Assembly: GCF_025398335.1 (NCBI RefSeq)
Contig: NZ_JAODOO010000002.1
Span: 305,166 to 369,165, forward strand
Direction: 5' to 3'
DNA: 64,000 nucleotides
Origin: Clostridium sp. CX1
GTDB taxonomy: Bacteria; Bacillota; Clostridia; Clostridiales; Clostridiaceae
Shown here: positions 1-8,575 of the stretch, piece after piece
How the letters are laid out: the number at the start of each line of letters is the position of its first letter
Numbering within the stretch: position 1 is the first letter of the stretch
The notes under the pieces: generated by a model
What the model saw: the letters and a program-made list of their open reading frames with translations, nothing else
Database searches by the model: none
Told to the model about the DNA's origin: nothing
Position numbers and translations under genes: made by a program

Positions 1-2089
1 TATAGACAAGCACTACGTCAAATTCTAAACCCTTGGCTAAATAGGAAGGCACGACTAATAAGGAGTTTTTCTTTTCATAATTTCTATCATTTAAAACCTT
101 TATATCTATGCTGTCCTTTAATCTAATTTGAATATCCCTGGCCTCTTCTTTAGTTTTACATATTATAGCTATTGACTTATATCCCCTTTGATAAAACTTA
201 CGTACATCTTCACAAAGAGATTTATCTAGTTGATTTAAATCCTCCATAAATTTAACTTCCGGTTCTGACTCATGTCTCTCGAAAGATATAATATCCTGTT
301 TTTTATTAAGCAGTCTTTGATTAAAGGCATTAATTTCAAAAGAGGATCTATAACTTTTATTTAGAGTAACCTTAAAGGATTTTGCTTTGAGAAGTATACG
401 CTCCACATAATCGTATATATTGTCATCTCCACTTCTTTCCAAGGTCTGGTTAAAGTCCCCTAACACAGTATATTTTGCGTTTCTAAATAATAGATTAAAA
501 ATGTGATAGTGAATAGGATAATAGTCCTGTGCCTCATCTATTACTACCTGTTTAATTTCACCAAAGTCTTCATTACCTGCCATTTTAAGCTTAATGTATA
601 AAAGAGCAGCGGAATCCTCATAGGATATAAATCCTCTATTAAGGTTTTTATTAGTTTCAGTTATAATTTTTTCTATGTTATCAGGCAGCTTAATACCTTT
701 AGATAACCTAAAAAACAAGTCCTTATCCTTAAAAATCAGCTTATATAATCTCATGTAATCTATCTCAGTAAAACTGTGAATGTACTCCATAAGTTTATTA
801 GCTTCTTTAATAGCTATAAGCCTACTAAAGGACTTTATTTCAAGACTATGAGATTCCGTAGTTCTTTCCACAACCTTTTCAATGGCTTCAAGTCTTTTCT
901 TTCTTAGAGGATGAATCTTATTGAGTATCATGTTTTCTAGTCTCTTTAGCCTTTTGGCTGCTGGCATATTAATCTTATTATTAAGAAATACATCTTTTAA
1001 CTGTTGTGCTGTTTCAATTATTTTCCCGTTATAGTAAACATCTTTAAAGGGAATTAATTTTCTCTCATAGTATTTAATCACTCTATCAATTATTTCTACA
1101 AATTCACTGGAACCCTTAAATTTTATACTTTCAAGTTTAATAACAAACTCTTCGCTTCCCTGCAGCTCCATGAGCCTTTCCATCTGATTTTGTCTTTTCT
1201 CACCTTGAACAAAATCATCAAAGGTTAGCTGTTCTACATTTTCTTCTCCTAGCTCTGGCAGTACGTCAGATATATATTTACTAAATATTGAATTAGGAGA
1301 AATTATCATAACATTATTTGCACTTAACTTTGAGTTTAAGCCTTCATAAAGTAAAAAGGCTATTCTATGCAGTGCAATAGAGGTTTTTCCACTTCCTGCT
1401 GCGCCTTGCACAATTAAAAGATCACTTTCGGTATTTCTTATAATAAGATCCTGCTCCTTTTGAATAGTTTCAACTATACTTTTCATTTTAGGAGAAGAGT
1501 TTCTGCCTAATATCTCCTGAAGTATTTCATCATTTATTTTTATACTGCTGTCGAAAAAATACTTAAGCTTAGAATCTTCAATTTTATACTGCCTTTTTAG
1601 CAAAACCTCTCCATTGACAATACCTGCTGGAGACTTATAGAAAGCCTTTCCTAATTCATTTCTATAAAATATGCTGGATATAGGAGCTCGCCAGTCGTAT
1701 ACATAGATATCCTCCTTTTCCGAATCCATTAAATTACATAGACCAATATAAATTTTCTCCCTATCCCCAAAGCCTTCTTCCGAAAAATCAAACCTTCCAA
1801 AGTAGGGAACTTTAATCAGCCTATTATATCTGTCAATTCTTTTTTCTGTTCCTATATAATCTCTTGTTTTTGTATCAGCTTCATTTAAATATGCTATCAT
1901 CTCTGGTATTTTGTCAAAGTCCTCTGAACCGTGAGAAGTATTCTCCCACATTTCTCTTCTTGAAGATATAACATTACCTAGTTTTAAATTTAAAGCTTCC
2001 TCTTCCTTTTTAATTTCCTTTTTAATAATAGATAAAGTTTTTTCAAGATAATCTAATTCTTCTTTTTGGCTCTCATCAAAATTATTCAT
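1..2089 (-). CDS. helD: HelD-like UvrD/Rep-family helicase, C-terminus cut by window edge
   Basis: This is a superfamily 1 helicase of the HelD type, the Gram-positive factor that releases stalled RNA polymerase from DNA or sigma. About 696 residues are visible, from MNNFDESQKEELDYLEK to the window edge. The N-terminus is a charged coiled coil (first ~70 residues), as in HelD. It is followed by the HelD signature YVYDWRAPISSIFY and a Walker A motif GAAGSGKTSIALHR. The sequence runs off the edge in the UvrD motif KGLEFDVVLVY, so only the last motif and a short tail should be missing. The start at 2089 follows a GGAGAG ribosome binding site. A small dyad, ACATTA-CCAT-TAATGT (2126-2141), lies in the leader. 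Other UvrD paralogs are possible, but the coiled coil and DWRAPISS motif favour HelD. Confidence 0.85.
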   Translation of the reverse strand, partial: MNNFDESQKEELDYLEKTLSIIKKEIKKEEEALNLKLGNVISSRREMWENTSHGSEDFDKIPEMIAYLNEADTKTRDYIGTEKRIDRYNRLIKVPYFGRFDFSEEGFGDREKIYIGLCNLMDSEKEDIYVYDWRAPISSIFYRNELGKAFYKSPAGIVNGEVLLKRQYKIEDSKLKYFFDSSIKINDEILQEILGRNSSPKMKSIVETIQKEQDLIIRNTESDLLIVQGAAGSGKTSIALHRIAFLLYEGLNSKLSANNVMIISPNSIFSKYISDVLPELGEENVEQLTFDDFVQGEKRQNQMERLMELQGSEEFVIKLESIKFKGSSEFVEIIDRVIKYYERKLIPFKDVYYNGKIIETAQQLKDVFLNNKINMPAAKRLKRLENMILNKIHPLRKKRLEAIEKVVERTTESHSLEIKSFSRLIAIKEANKLMEYIHSFTEIDYMRLYKLIFKDKDLFFRLSKGIKLPDNIEKIITETNKNLNRGFISYEDSAALLYIKLKMAGNEDFGEIKQVVIDEAQDYYPIHYHIFNLLFRNAKYTVLGDFNQTLERSGDDNIYDYVERILLKAKSFKVTLNKSYRSSFEINAFNQRLLNKKQDIISFERHESEPEVKFMEDLNQLDKSLCEDVRKFYQRGYKSIAIICKTKEEARDIQIRLKDSIDIKVLNDRNYEKKNSLLVVPSYLAKGLEFDVVLVY

Positions 2090-2239
2090 TTAATCACTCT
2101 CCTATAATTTTAAAATAAAATCTTGACATTACCATTAATGTTGTGATAAGATTATTGTGTAAAATAATTAATTATGATAAAATCGTTATAATTCTGCACA
2201 AAACTTAATTATACTCTTAGAATATAACTTTGTAAAGAT

Positions 2240-2276
2240 AAAAGCCAATGCCTAATTAAATTAAGCATTGGCTTTT
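2240..2276 (-). terminator. clpB terminator, copy 1 of the recurrent GCCAATGC hairpin
   Basis: The arms AAAGCCAATGCcTAA and TTAAGCATTGGCTTT pair with one mismatch. The hairpin sits 8 bases after the clpB stop codon and is followed on the minus strand by a T-rich tract. It is one of about nine near-identical hairpins in the window. Confidence 0.85.
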
Positions 2277-2283
2277 GAATATG

Positions 2284-4884
2284 CTATTCAACTATAATTA
2301 CAATATTATCATCCTTACCATCTACAACTATAGTAGAGCCATCGTAAACTTCACCGGCTATTATTTTTCTAGCTATATTAGTTTCCAGAGTGTTTTCAAT
2401 ATATCTTCTTAGTGGTCTAGCTCCATAAACTGGATCATAACCTTCCTCCGCTAAAAGCTCTTTAGCCTCTTCAGTAACCTTCATAGTGATATTTCTGTCC
2501 TTAAGTCTCTTTCTTACATCTTGAAGGAATATATCTATTATTTTCTTAATACCTTCATTGTTTAGTGGTCTAAATAATATAATGTCATCTAATCTATTTA
2601 AAAATTCAGGTTTAAATCTTCCCTTCATTTCCTTCATTACTGCATTCCTAATATTTTCATCAATAGAATTTTCACTTTTATTTTCAAGAAGATAACTGCT
2701 TCCTATATTAGAAGTCATTATTATTATTGTGTTCTTAAAATCAATAGTTTTTCCTTTATTGTCTGTAAGCCTTCCGTCATCTAAAATTTGAAGAAATACA
2801 TTAAAGACATCCTCATGGGCTTTTTCTATTTCATCAAATAAGATTACTGAATAGGGTTTTCTTCTAACAGCTTCTGTTAGCTGTCCTCCTTCTTCATAGC
2901 CTACATATCCTGGAGGTGCTCCTATAAGTCTTGATACTGAATACTTTTCCATATACTCAGACATATCTATTCTAATAATATTTTCCTCACTATCAAAAAG
3001 ATTTCTAGCTAAGGTCTTTGCAAGCTCTGTTTTACCTACTCCTGTTGGTCCCAGGAATATAAAGGAACCTATTGGTCTTCTTTCATCCTTCATACCAGCT
3101 CTCGCTCTTATAACTGCATTAGACACACTTCTTGTTGCCTCTTCTTGACCTATAACCCTCTTTTGTAAATCCTCTTCAAGGTTTAACAGTTTTTCCCGTT
3201 CTCCTTCTACTAATTTAGACATAGGAATTCCAGTCCATTTAGCTACTATTTCAGATATCTCATTTTCCGTTACCTCTTCTTTTAGTAGAGCACCTTCATA
3301 ATTTTCCTTCATTTCCTCTTCTTTTTTCTTTATTTCAGCCTCAAGCTTAGGAATAAGACCATACCTCAATTCTGCTACTTTATTTAAGTCATATTCTCTT
3401 TCGTATTTTTCAATGTTTCCTCTTGCCTCATCTAATTGCGCCTTTAGATTTCTTATTTGGAGTATATGTCCCTTCTCTTTATCATATTTAGCTGTCATTT
3501 CATCATTTTTTTCCTTAAGCTCTGCAAGCTCTTTGTCTAACACTTCTAGCCTTGATTTTGATGCCTCATCATTTTCCTTTGATAAAGCCTCTTTTTCCGT
3601 TTCTAATTGAAAGAGTTTTCTTCTAACCATATCTAATTCTGTTGGAAGAGAATCTATTTCGCTTCTTATCATAGCACCAGCTTCATCAATTAAGTCAATA
3701 GCCTTATCTGGCAGAAATCTTCCTTGAATATATCTATGTGATAGCTTTGAAGCTGCCACAATAGCAGAATCATGAATTCTAATACCATGATGAATTTCAA
3801 ATCTTTCCTTCAACCCTCTAAGTATAGAAATAGTATCTTCCACAGTAGGTTCATCTACAGTTACCTTCTGAAATCTTCTCTCTAAGGCCTTATCCTTTTC
3901 AATATACTGTCTATATTCATCAAAGGTAGTTGCACCTATACAATGAAGTTCTCCTCTGGCAAGTAGTGGCTTAATAAGATTGCCAGCATCCATAGCTCCT
4001 TCTGTTTTACCAGCTCCCACTATGGTGTGAATTTCATCTATAAATAATATTATTCTTCCATTGGAGCCTTGCACTTCCTTAAGTACAGCCTTCAATCTTT
4101 CTTCGAATTCCCCTCTGTATTTAGCTCCAGCAATTAAAGCTCCCATATCTAAGGAGAATATTATCTTATCCTTTAACCCTTCAGGAACATCTCCTCTTAC
4201 AATTCTTTCTGCTAGACCTTCTACTATAGCAGTTTTACCTACACCTGGCTCTCCGATTAATACTGGATTATTTTTAGTTCTTCTCGAAAGAATTCTAACA
4301 GTTCTTCTTATTTCTTCATCCCTTCCTATAACAGGATCTAACTTATGCTTTTTAGCTAATTCTACTAAGTTTGTTCCATACTTAGCTAATGCATCATAGG
4401 TTCCTTCAGGATCTTGAGTATCCACCCTTTGACTACCCCTTACTTGAGATAACACCTTCATAAACTCTGATTTTTTTATATCAAATTTAGCTAATAGGCT
4501 TCCTACCAACCCTTTATCATCTATATCCATAATAGCTAACATAACATGTTCTACACTAATGTAGGAATCCTTAAACTTTTCAGCTATAGAATCTGCCTTA
4601 ACTAAAACCTCTTCTATTCTCCTAGTTGCATAAACCGCTGAGTTTTGAGCTCCTTCTCCTAAAACTTTAGGCATCTTATCTAACTGAAGGTGTATATCTT
4701 CCTTTAAAGCCTTGATATTCACACCTATCTTCTCAAATATGTTAGGTACTAACCCATCTTCTTGGTTTACTAAAGCTGAAAACAGATGAATTACATCTAC
4801 CTGTTGATGGTTATACTTAACCGCTGTTAGTTGGGCATCATTTAAACTTTGTTGTACTCTTATAGTCATTTTTTCTATGTTCAT
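2284..4884 (-). CDS. clpB: ATP-dependent disaggregase ClpB
   Basis: ClpB is a hexameric AAA+ chaperone that works with DnaK to pull polypeptides out of aggregates. The 866 residues match the usual length. Residues 1-150 are the Clp N-domain. NBD1 has Walker A GEPGVGKT (211-218), Walker B ILFIDEIH (about 279-286) and the pore loop KYRG with Tyr256. A charged coiled-coil M domain spans about 400-520. NBD2 has Walker A GPTGVGKTELAKTLA near 608 and pore loop GYVGYEEGG. The start is placed at 4884 (MNIEKMTIRVQQ) because AGAGGAGAAG lies just upstream and because the -35/-10 promoter falls inside the longer reading frame that begins at 4947. There is no ClpP-binding IGF/IGL loop between the two ATPase modules that I can see, consistent with ClpB rather than ClpC. 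Confidence 0.97.
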   Translation of the reverse strand: MNIEKMTIRVQQSLNDAQLTAVKYNHQQVDVIHLFSALVNQEDGLVPNIFEKIGVNIKALKEDIHLQLDKMPKVLGEGAQNSAVYATRRIEEVLVKADSIAEKFKDSYISVEHVMLAIMDIDDKGLVGSLLAKFDIKKSEFMKVLSQVRGSQRVDTQDPEGTYDALAKYGTNLVELAKKHKLDPVIGRDEEIRRTVRILSRRTKNNPVLIGEPGVGKTAIVEGLAERIVRGDVPEGLKDKIIFSLDMGALIAGAKYRGEFEERLKAVLKEVQGSNGRIILFIDEIHTIVGAGKTEGAMDAGNLIKPLLARGELHCIGATTFDEYRQYIEKDKALERRFQKVTVDEPTVEDTISILRGLKERFEIHHGIRIHDSAIVAASKLSHRYIQGRFLPDKAIDLIDEAGAMIRSEIDSLPTELDMVRRKLFQLETEKEALSKENDEASKSRLEVLDKELAELKEKNDEMTAKYDKEKGHILQIRNLKAQLDEARGNIEKYEREYDLNKVAELRYGLIPKLEAEIKKKEEEMKENYEGALLKEEVTENEISEIVAKWTGIPMSKLVEGEREKLLNLEEDLQKRVIGQEEATRSVSNAVIRARAGMKDERRPIGSFIFLGPTGVGKTELAKTLARNLFDSEENIIRIDMSEYMEKYSVSRLIGAPPGYVGYEEGGQLTEAVRRKPYSVILFDEIEKAHEDVFNVFLQILDDGRLTDNKGKTIDFKNTIIIMTSNIGSSYLLENKSENSIDENIRNAVMKEMKGRFKPEFLNRLDDIILFRPLNNEGIKKIIDIFLQDVRKRLKDRNITMKVTEEAKELLAEEGYDPVYGARPLRRYIENTLETNIARKIIAGEVYDGSTIVVDGKDDNIVIIVE

Positions 4885-4928
4885 ATTCAGCTTCTCCTCT
4901 CCTGTTGTTATTTTTAATCTATAATTAA

Positions 4929-4957
4929 ATAATAATACAAAGGTCAAAGAAAGTCAA
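4929..4957 (-). promoter_or_regulatory. sigma-A promoter of clpB
   Basis: On the minus strand -35 TTGACT (4957-4952), a 17-base spacer and -10 TATTAT (4934-4929) are seen, each box 5/6 to consensus. This predicts a start near 4922 and a leader of about 38 bases, which supports translation from 4884. Confidence 0.75.
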
Positions 4958-4958
4958 A
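4942..4958 (+). promoter_or_regulatory. CtsR operator (tandem heptads)
   Basis: GGTCAAA-GAA-AGTCAAA is an exact match to the known CtsR direct-heptad consensus RGTCAAA-NAN-RGTCAAA. It covers the -35 box and the spacer of the clpB promoter, the expected place for repression relieved by heat. No CIRCE element (HrcA site) is present. Confidence 0.9.
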
Positions 4959-5003
4959 GTGCATTTTTACTTTGATTTTATGTCTATTATATTCAAAAAC
5001 AGC

Positions 5004-5037
5004 AAACCAATGCTTAGTCCTATTAAGCATTGGTTTT
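5004..5037 (-). terminator. terminator of the EFR1 ferredoxin gene, copy 2 of the recurrent hairpin
   Basis: AAACCAATGCTTA, loop gtcctat, TAAGCATTGGTTT form a 13-base-pair perfect stem about 40 bases after the stop codon at 5076. Confidence 0.8.
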
Positions 5038-5075
5038 TCATACAGTATATTTAAGTATACTTAATTACAATTCCA

Positions 5076-5867
5076 TTAACTATTTACCTTCATTTCCTCT
5101 ACAGTAATATTAGGATTTTTGTATCTTCCCTTACTCTCTGTACCTTTACCATATTGAATAGCTCCAACTGGACAAAGATGAATACAGGCTAGGCATTGAG
5201 TACAGACTTTTCCCCATTTAGGTTTTCCCTCTACCTTTATAGTTTTGCAGTTACATACACTTTCGCAAATACCACAGCCTGTGCAATTATCCTTTGCATA
5301 AAACTTTTTAGTATTAGCAGCACCTTTAGCAAATAGAGGATTGATAACACCGGTTAAAAGACCTGGCATAGCTCCCTTAGTAATTTGAAAGACATTCTTC
5401 TTTCTTTCCTTTATAACTTTGTTTATATTTTTTAAGCTTTCTTCTGCAGCTAAAAGCTTTTTCTTCTCTATTTCCTTTGAGTCAACATTACCCATGATAA
5501 TGTAGTTGTTAGGCATTTCAATAGAAAAGCCACTATTTAAATTTAAATTCTTTTTCCTTAAGGCATCACCTAAAACCTTCATAGTGTTTCCTATATTTGC
5601 CCCACAGGTTGCTACAGAAAAAATGTAGTTATCTTTATAATTATTAAGTTTTAGTTTTTCAATAAACTCAATAACCATCTTCGGTGGTGCCCAAGCGTAC
5701 ACTGGATATACAAAACCTATAACTTCATTATCCTTTAGAGTATAATTGAAGTCAGCATCTTTTTTGCCCATTTCTGCTGCTATAGATATTAGCCTATCAT
5801 CGTTATCCTCCGCAATGCTTTTGGCTACTTGCAGTGAATTCCCCGTTCCAGAAAAATAAAATATCAT
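5076..5867 (-). CDS. EFR1-type flavodoxin/ferredoxin fusion protein
   Basis: This is a 263-residue redox protein of the EFR1 type common in Clostridia. The N-terminus is flavodoxin-like and opens with the FMN phosphate loop FSGTGNSLQVAK (6-16). The middle carries VYPVYAWAPP. The C-terminus has two 4Fe-4S motifs, NCTGCGICESVCNC (Cys195, 198, 201, 205) and CTQCLACIHLCPVGA (Cys222, 225, 228, 232). It probably moves electrons between a low-potential ferredoxin pool and an unknown cytoplasmic partner. It appears to be monocistronic, with its own terminator and an AT-rich upstream gap. No partner enzyme gene adjoins it, so the electron acceptor cannot be inferred from context. Confidence 0.88.
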   Translation of the reverse strand: MIFYFSGTGNSLQVAKSIAEDNDDRLISIAAEMGKKDADFNYTLKDNEVIGFVYPVYAWAPPKMVIEFIEKLKLNNYKDNYIFSVATCGANIGNTMKVLGDALRKKNLNLNSGFSIEMPNNYIIMGNVDSKEIEKKKLLAAEESLKNINKVIKERKKNVFQITKGAMPGLLTGVINPLFAKGAANTKKFYAKDNCTGCGICESVCNCKTIKVEGKPKWGKVCTQCLACIHLCPVGAIQYGKGTESKGRYKNPNITVEEMKVNS

Positions 5868-5977
5868 ATTATCCCCTCTTTTTTCTTATACTTTATAATT
5901 ATTATATTTTATCATAAATAGGTGTGAATTTTTGCTATAATCTAAAAAGCTTTTTAACATTTTTTCACAGAAAGTTT

Positions 5978-6013
5978 AAGGTCAATGCTCAAGTTTTATT
6001 GAGCATTGACCTT
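5978..6013 (-). terminator. dapL terminator, variant copy 3 of the recurrent hairpin
   Basis: AAGGTCAATGCTCAA, loop gtttta, TTGAGCATTGACCTT form a perfect 15-base-pair stem just after the dapL stop. Relative to the other copies, both arms carry matching changes (GCC to GTC, TTA to TCA), so pairing has been kept. Confidence 0.82.
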
Positions 6014-6028
6014 TAGAACTCTATTCTT

Positions 6029-7243
6029 TTAAAGTTTATTAATTCTTTCCATGGCGTCTAAGGTATTTTCATAAGTACCGAAGGCAGTAAGGCGGAAATA
6101 TCCTTCTCCCTGTGGACCAAATCCAATTCCTGGTGTACCTACAATATTGGCATTTTCTAATAGGTAGTAGAAAAACTCCCAGGAGGTTATGTTTTTTGGT
6201 ATTTTCCACCAAATATAAGGTGCGTTTACACCACCATAGACAGAATAACCTGCCGACTTTAATCCTTTAAGGATTAACCTTGCATTATTCATATAGTAAT
6301 TCACTTGCTTTTTTATCTCTTCTCTTCCCTCTTTAGAGTAAACTGCCGCTCCAGCTCTTTGAATAATATATGGCGCACCATTGTATTTTGTTCCATGCCG
6401 TCTAGCCCAAAGTGCATTCAGCGAAACACTACCACATTTTAAAGCCTTCGGAACAACTGTATAGCCAAGTCTTACACCTGTAAAACCAGCACTTTTTGAA
6501 AAACTCTTCAGCTCAATAGCACAGTTTTTAGCACCCTCACATTCATAAATGGAATGAGGTACATTGTCTTCAGAAATATATGCCTCATAGGCTGCATCAT
6601 ATATAATAATGGCCTCTATTTTATTAGCATAATCAACCCAAAGTTGCAGCTGTTTCTTTGTAAGCGTTGAGCCTGTTGGATTATTAGGCAAACAAAGATA
6701 AATAATGTCTGGTCTTTCCTTTGGAAGCTCTGGCACAAAATTATTATCTGGAGTACATGGCAAATAGATAACGTCGCTCCATCTTTTTGTAATTCTATCG
6801 TAGTTTCCCGTTCTTCCAGCCATTACATTTGTATCTATATATACAGGGTACACAGGATCACAAACAGCAATTTTATTATCCACACTAAATATTTCCTGAA
6901 TATTACCTGCATCGGAATTTATGCCGTCGCTTACGAATATCTCCCCTATTGAAATATCAATTCCTCGAGATTTGTAATCCCCCTTTACGATGGCATCACG
7001 TAAAAACTCATAACCAAGTTCCGGTCCATATCCTTTGAAAGTTTCTATATGTGACATTTCATCAACGGCTTCATGTAATGTATTAATGATGTTTTGTGCT
7101 AAGGGCTGAGTAATATCGCCAATCCCCAGGTGAATAACTTTCTTATCAGGATTTTTCTCCTTAAAGCTAGCTACTTGCTTTGCTATTGTTGAAAAAATAT
7201 AGCCTTCTGGCAACTTCAAATAGTTATCGTTAATCTTGTACAT
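6029..7243 (-). CDS. dapL: LL-diaminopimelate aminotransferase
   Basis: DapL converts tetrahydrodipicolinate and glutamate to LL-diaminopimelate in one step, feeding lysine and peptidoglycan synthesis. The 404-residue PLP fold-type I protein begins MYKINDNYLKLPEGYIFSTIA, very close to known DapL N-termini. It contains NNPTGS (187-192), IIYDAAYEAY, and the PLP lysine in SFSKSAGFTGVRLGY (Lys250). The family arginine near the C-terminus lies in EGYFRLTAFG. The start at 7243 was chosen over an upstream frame start at 7264 because AAGGAGG lies 7 bases before it. The gene stands alone between terminators, so other dap genes must lie elsewhere. Finding DapL implies the aminotransferase variant of the lysine pathway. 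Confidence 0.95.
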   Translation of the reverse strand: MYKINDNYLKLPEGYIFSTIAKQVASFKEKNPDKKVIHLGIGDITQPLAQNIINTLHEAVDEMSHIETFKGYGPELGYEFLRDAIVKGDYKSRGIDISIGEIFVSDGINSDAGNIQEIFSVDNKIAVCDPVYPVYIDTNVMAGRTGNYDRITKRWSDVIYLPCTPDNNFVPELPKERPDIIYLCLPNNPTGSTLTKKQLQLWVDYANKIEAIIIYDAAYEAYISEDNVPHSIYECEGAKNCAIELKSFSKSAGFTGVRLGYTVVPKALKCGSVSLNALWARRHGTKYNGAPYIIQRAGAAVYSKEGREEIKKQVNYYMNNARLILKGLKSAGYSVYGGVNAPYIWWKIPKNITSWEFFYYLLENANIVGTPGIGFGPQGEGYFRLTAFGTYENTLDAMERINKL

Positions 7244-7354
7244 AATAAAGCCTCCTTGCTGCACTATAACATCATTATATTCAACAAATCTCTGTTATGG
7301 CACTATCTTCTACAGGAGGCATAGTTTCATTATTATATTATTAAACAATTAAAA

Positions 7355-7385
7355 ACCCCTTAAATAATCATATTATTTAAGGGGT
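7355..7385 (-). terminator. terminator of the cold-shock gene
   Basis: ACCCCTTAAATAAT, a short loop and ATTATTTAAGGGGT form a 14-base-pair stem, followed by a T-rich tract on the minus strand, 15 bases after the stop codon. Confidence 0.88.
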
Positions 7386-7399
7386 AAAATATTCACTAA

Positions 7400-7597
7400 T
7401 TAGATAACTGTAATATTTTCTGCTTGAGGTCCTTTTGGTCCTTCAACTACGTCGTAAGAAACTTCTTGACCTTCTACAAGTGTTTTAAATCCATCAGAAT
7501 TTATTTGAGAAAAGTGTGCGAAAATGTCTTTTCCATCTTCTCCTGTAATAAATCCAAATCCTTTTTCTGAATTAAACCATTTAACTGTACCTTTCAT
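7400..7597 (-). CDS. cold-shock protein, CspA/CspB family
   Basis: This is a 65-residue single-domain OB-fold protein that binds single-stranded RNA and DNA and melts mRNA structure. The family motifs are intact: [17 protein letters not shown] with RNP1 KGFGFI (12-17), and RNP2 IFAHF (25-29). The C-terminal [12 protein letters not shown] is also typical. The start follows CGGAGGTACAGTC. The SD lies directly against the right arm of a leader inverted repeat (see 7609-7660), which suggests post-transcriptional control as in other csp genes. It is monocistronic with a strong terminator. The letter suffix (cspA/B/C/D) cannot be decided from sequence alone. Confidence 0.96.
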   Translation of the reverse strand: MKGTVKWFNSEKGFGFITGEDGKDIFAHFSQINSDGFKTLVEGQEVSYDVVEGPKGPQAENITVI

Positions 7598-7608
7598 GAC
7601 TGTACCTC

Positions 7609-7660
7609 CGAAATTTTATTTTTCTTAAACTCTTTGTAATAATCCACAAATAAAATTTCG
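7609..7660 (-). promoter_or_regulatory. csp leader inverted repeat abutting the ribosome binding site
   Basis: In the minus-strand transcript CGAAATTTTATTT (7660-7648) and AAATAAAATTTCG (7621-7609) are perfectly complementary over 13 bases with a 26-base loop. The right arm ends in the first bases of the SD. A TATAAT -10 box (7668-7663) predicts a start near 7656, so about nine base pairs of the stem would be transcribed. A temperature-sensitive leader is inferred. Confidence 0.5.
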
Positions 7661-7786
7661 ATATTATAATACTATTTTTTAATAAGTACTAACTGAAATA
7701 TAATTGTGTTAAAATTAATTACGATTTGCTTAAGCGATTTTTATATTATATCACTCTTTATTATATAAATCAAGTGGTTTTTTCTA

Positions 7787-8332
7787 CTAATCTACATAGG
7801 TAACAGGAACATTACTTATTCCTAACTCCTTCGCTGCTGCATATTGATCCTGACCTGATACCATAACCATAGTTTCTTTTCTTACTGTAATTGGCTTATT
7901 AAACTTGTTATTATTTTTCATATAGCTTATTGCCTTGTTTTTTGCACGTTTTACAGATAAGTCCTCGTTATCATTTACTATCCTTGAGATATCTATTATC
8001 TCATCTGTTCCCGTTGGTAATTCATAATTTAAATCTATCTCTCCATCCTTATCCTTTGGTAAATTAAATATTTTTATCGACGATGCCTCTACAGCTATAA
8101 AGGGAACGCCTTTGCTATTTACGCAAGCCTTCAATTTGCCTTTAATGACAAAGTAGTTTACATCCTTCATACCCGTTGATGCATTTTTCCAATAATCCTT
8201 TTTAACAATTACTCTGCAAACGGATTCCTTTTCATCATAGGTACCTATTTTAAATAGTAAATTAACATCTCCACTGTCCAATCTATTTGCCTTTACAGGT
8301 ATTCCCTTAATTATAATTTCACCTTGATTCAT
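7787..8332 (-). CDS. unrecognised protein, OB-fold-like N-terminus and ParB-like C-terminus
   Basis: I do not recognise this 181-residue protein as a named family. Residues 1-90 are beta-rich with a pattern like small nucleic-acid-binding OB folds: VCRVIVKKDYW, then NYFVIKGKLKACVNSKGVPFI. After an acidic linker, residues 125-181 resemble the N-terminal core of ParB/sulfiredoxin-like proteins: RAKNKAISYMKNNNKFNKPI, VMVSGQDQYAAAKELG, then ISNVPVTYVD. The usual G-x-R-R of the ParB CTPase box is replaced by SGQDQY, so nucleotide hydrolysis is not expected. The start follows AAGGAGG with a good spacing. No operon partner is seen: the csp promoter lies downstream and a hairpin lies upstream. A role in nucleic-acid binding is inference only. 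Confidence 0.55.
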   Translation of the reverse strand: MNQGEIIIKGIPVKANRLDSGDVNLLFKIGTYDEKESVCRVIVKKDYWKNASTGMKDVNYFVIKGKLKACVNSKGVPFIAVEASSIKIFNLPKDKDGEIDLNYELPTGTDEIIDISRIVNDNEDLSVKRAKNKAISYMKNNNKFNKPITVRKETMVMVSGQDQYAAAKELGISNVPVTYVD

Positions 8333-8396
8333 AAGTTAAATCCTCCTTGTAATTTCATATAATTTACTAGCTTTACAACAAAATTTTTAAAAAGAA

Positions 8397-8432
8397 AACA
8401 CCTAGAAAGTACAATCTACTTTCTAGGTGTTA
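8397..8432 (-). terminator. hairpin at the end of a small minus-strand gene
   Basis: AACACCTAGAAAGT and ACTTTCTAGGTGTT form a perfect 14-base-pair stem with a short loop, followed on the minus strand by TTTTCTTTTTAAAAATTTTG. It overlaps the stop codon of the 50-residue frame at 8423-8575. Confidence 0.8.
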
Positions 8433-8575
8433 TTAACTAAAATTATATTTAATTCTATATTAATCCTTCCAAAAACTACACAGCTCACAGCAGCAATACT
8501 ATGTTCACCTTTAATGTGTTTATACATATTAGAATCCATTCCAAATGTAGAACCTTTTTCATTACAAGCTAACAT
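8423..8575 (-). CDS. small 50-residue hypothetical protein
   Basis: A short frame begins MLACNEKGSTFGMDSNMYKH and ends LNIILVNNT at a TAG inside the stem of a strong terminator. It has a fair ribosome binding site, GGTGGTGAAGATT before ATG, one mismatch from GGAGGTGA. The strong terminator needs a transcript to end, and this frame is the only coding candidate on the minus strand there. I see no signal peptide or membrane helix. It carries two cysteines (Cys4 and Cys32). I do not recognise the family. The alternative is a non-coding transcript of about 180 bases. Confidence 0.4.
   Translation of the reverse strand: MLACNEKGSTFGMDSNMYKHIKGEHSIAAVSCVVFGRINIELNIILVNNT

Noticed and set aside
4885..4947. 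Longer ClpB starting at 4947
   Set aside because: Those 21 codons contain the promoter -10 region and lack a ribosome site; the homologous start is at 4884.
4885..4960. CIRCE element for HrcA at clpB
   Set aside because: No TTAGCACTC-N9-GAGTGCTAA inverted repeat; the site fits CtsR instead.
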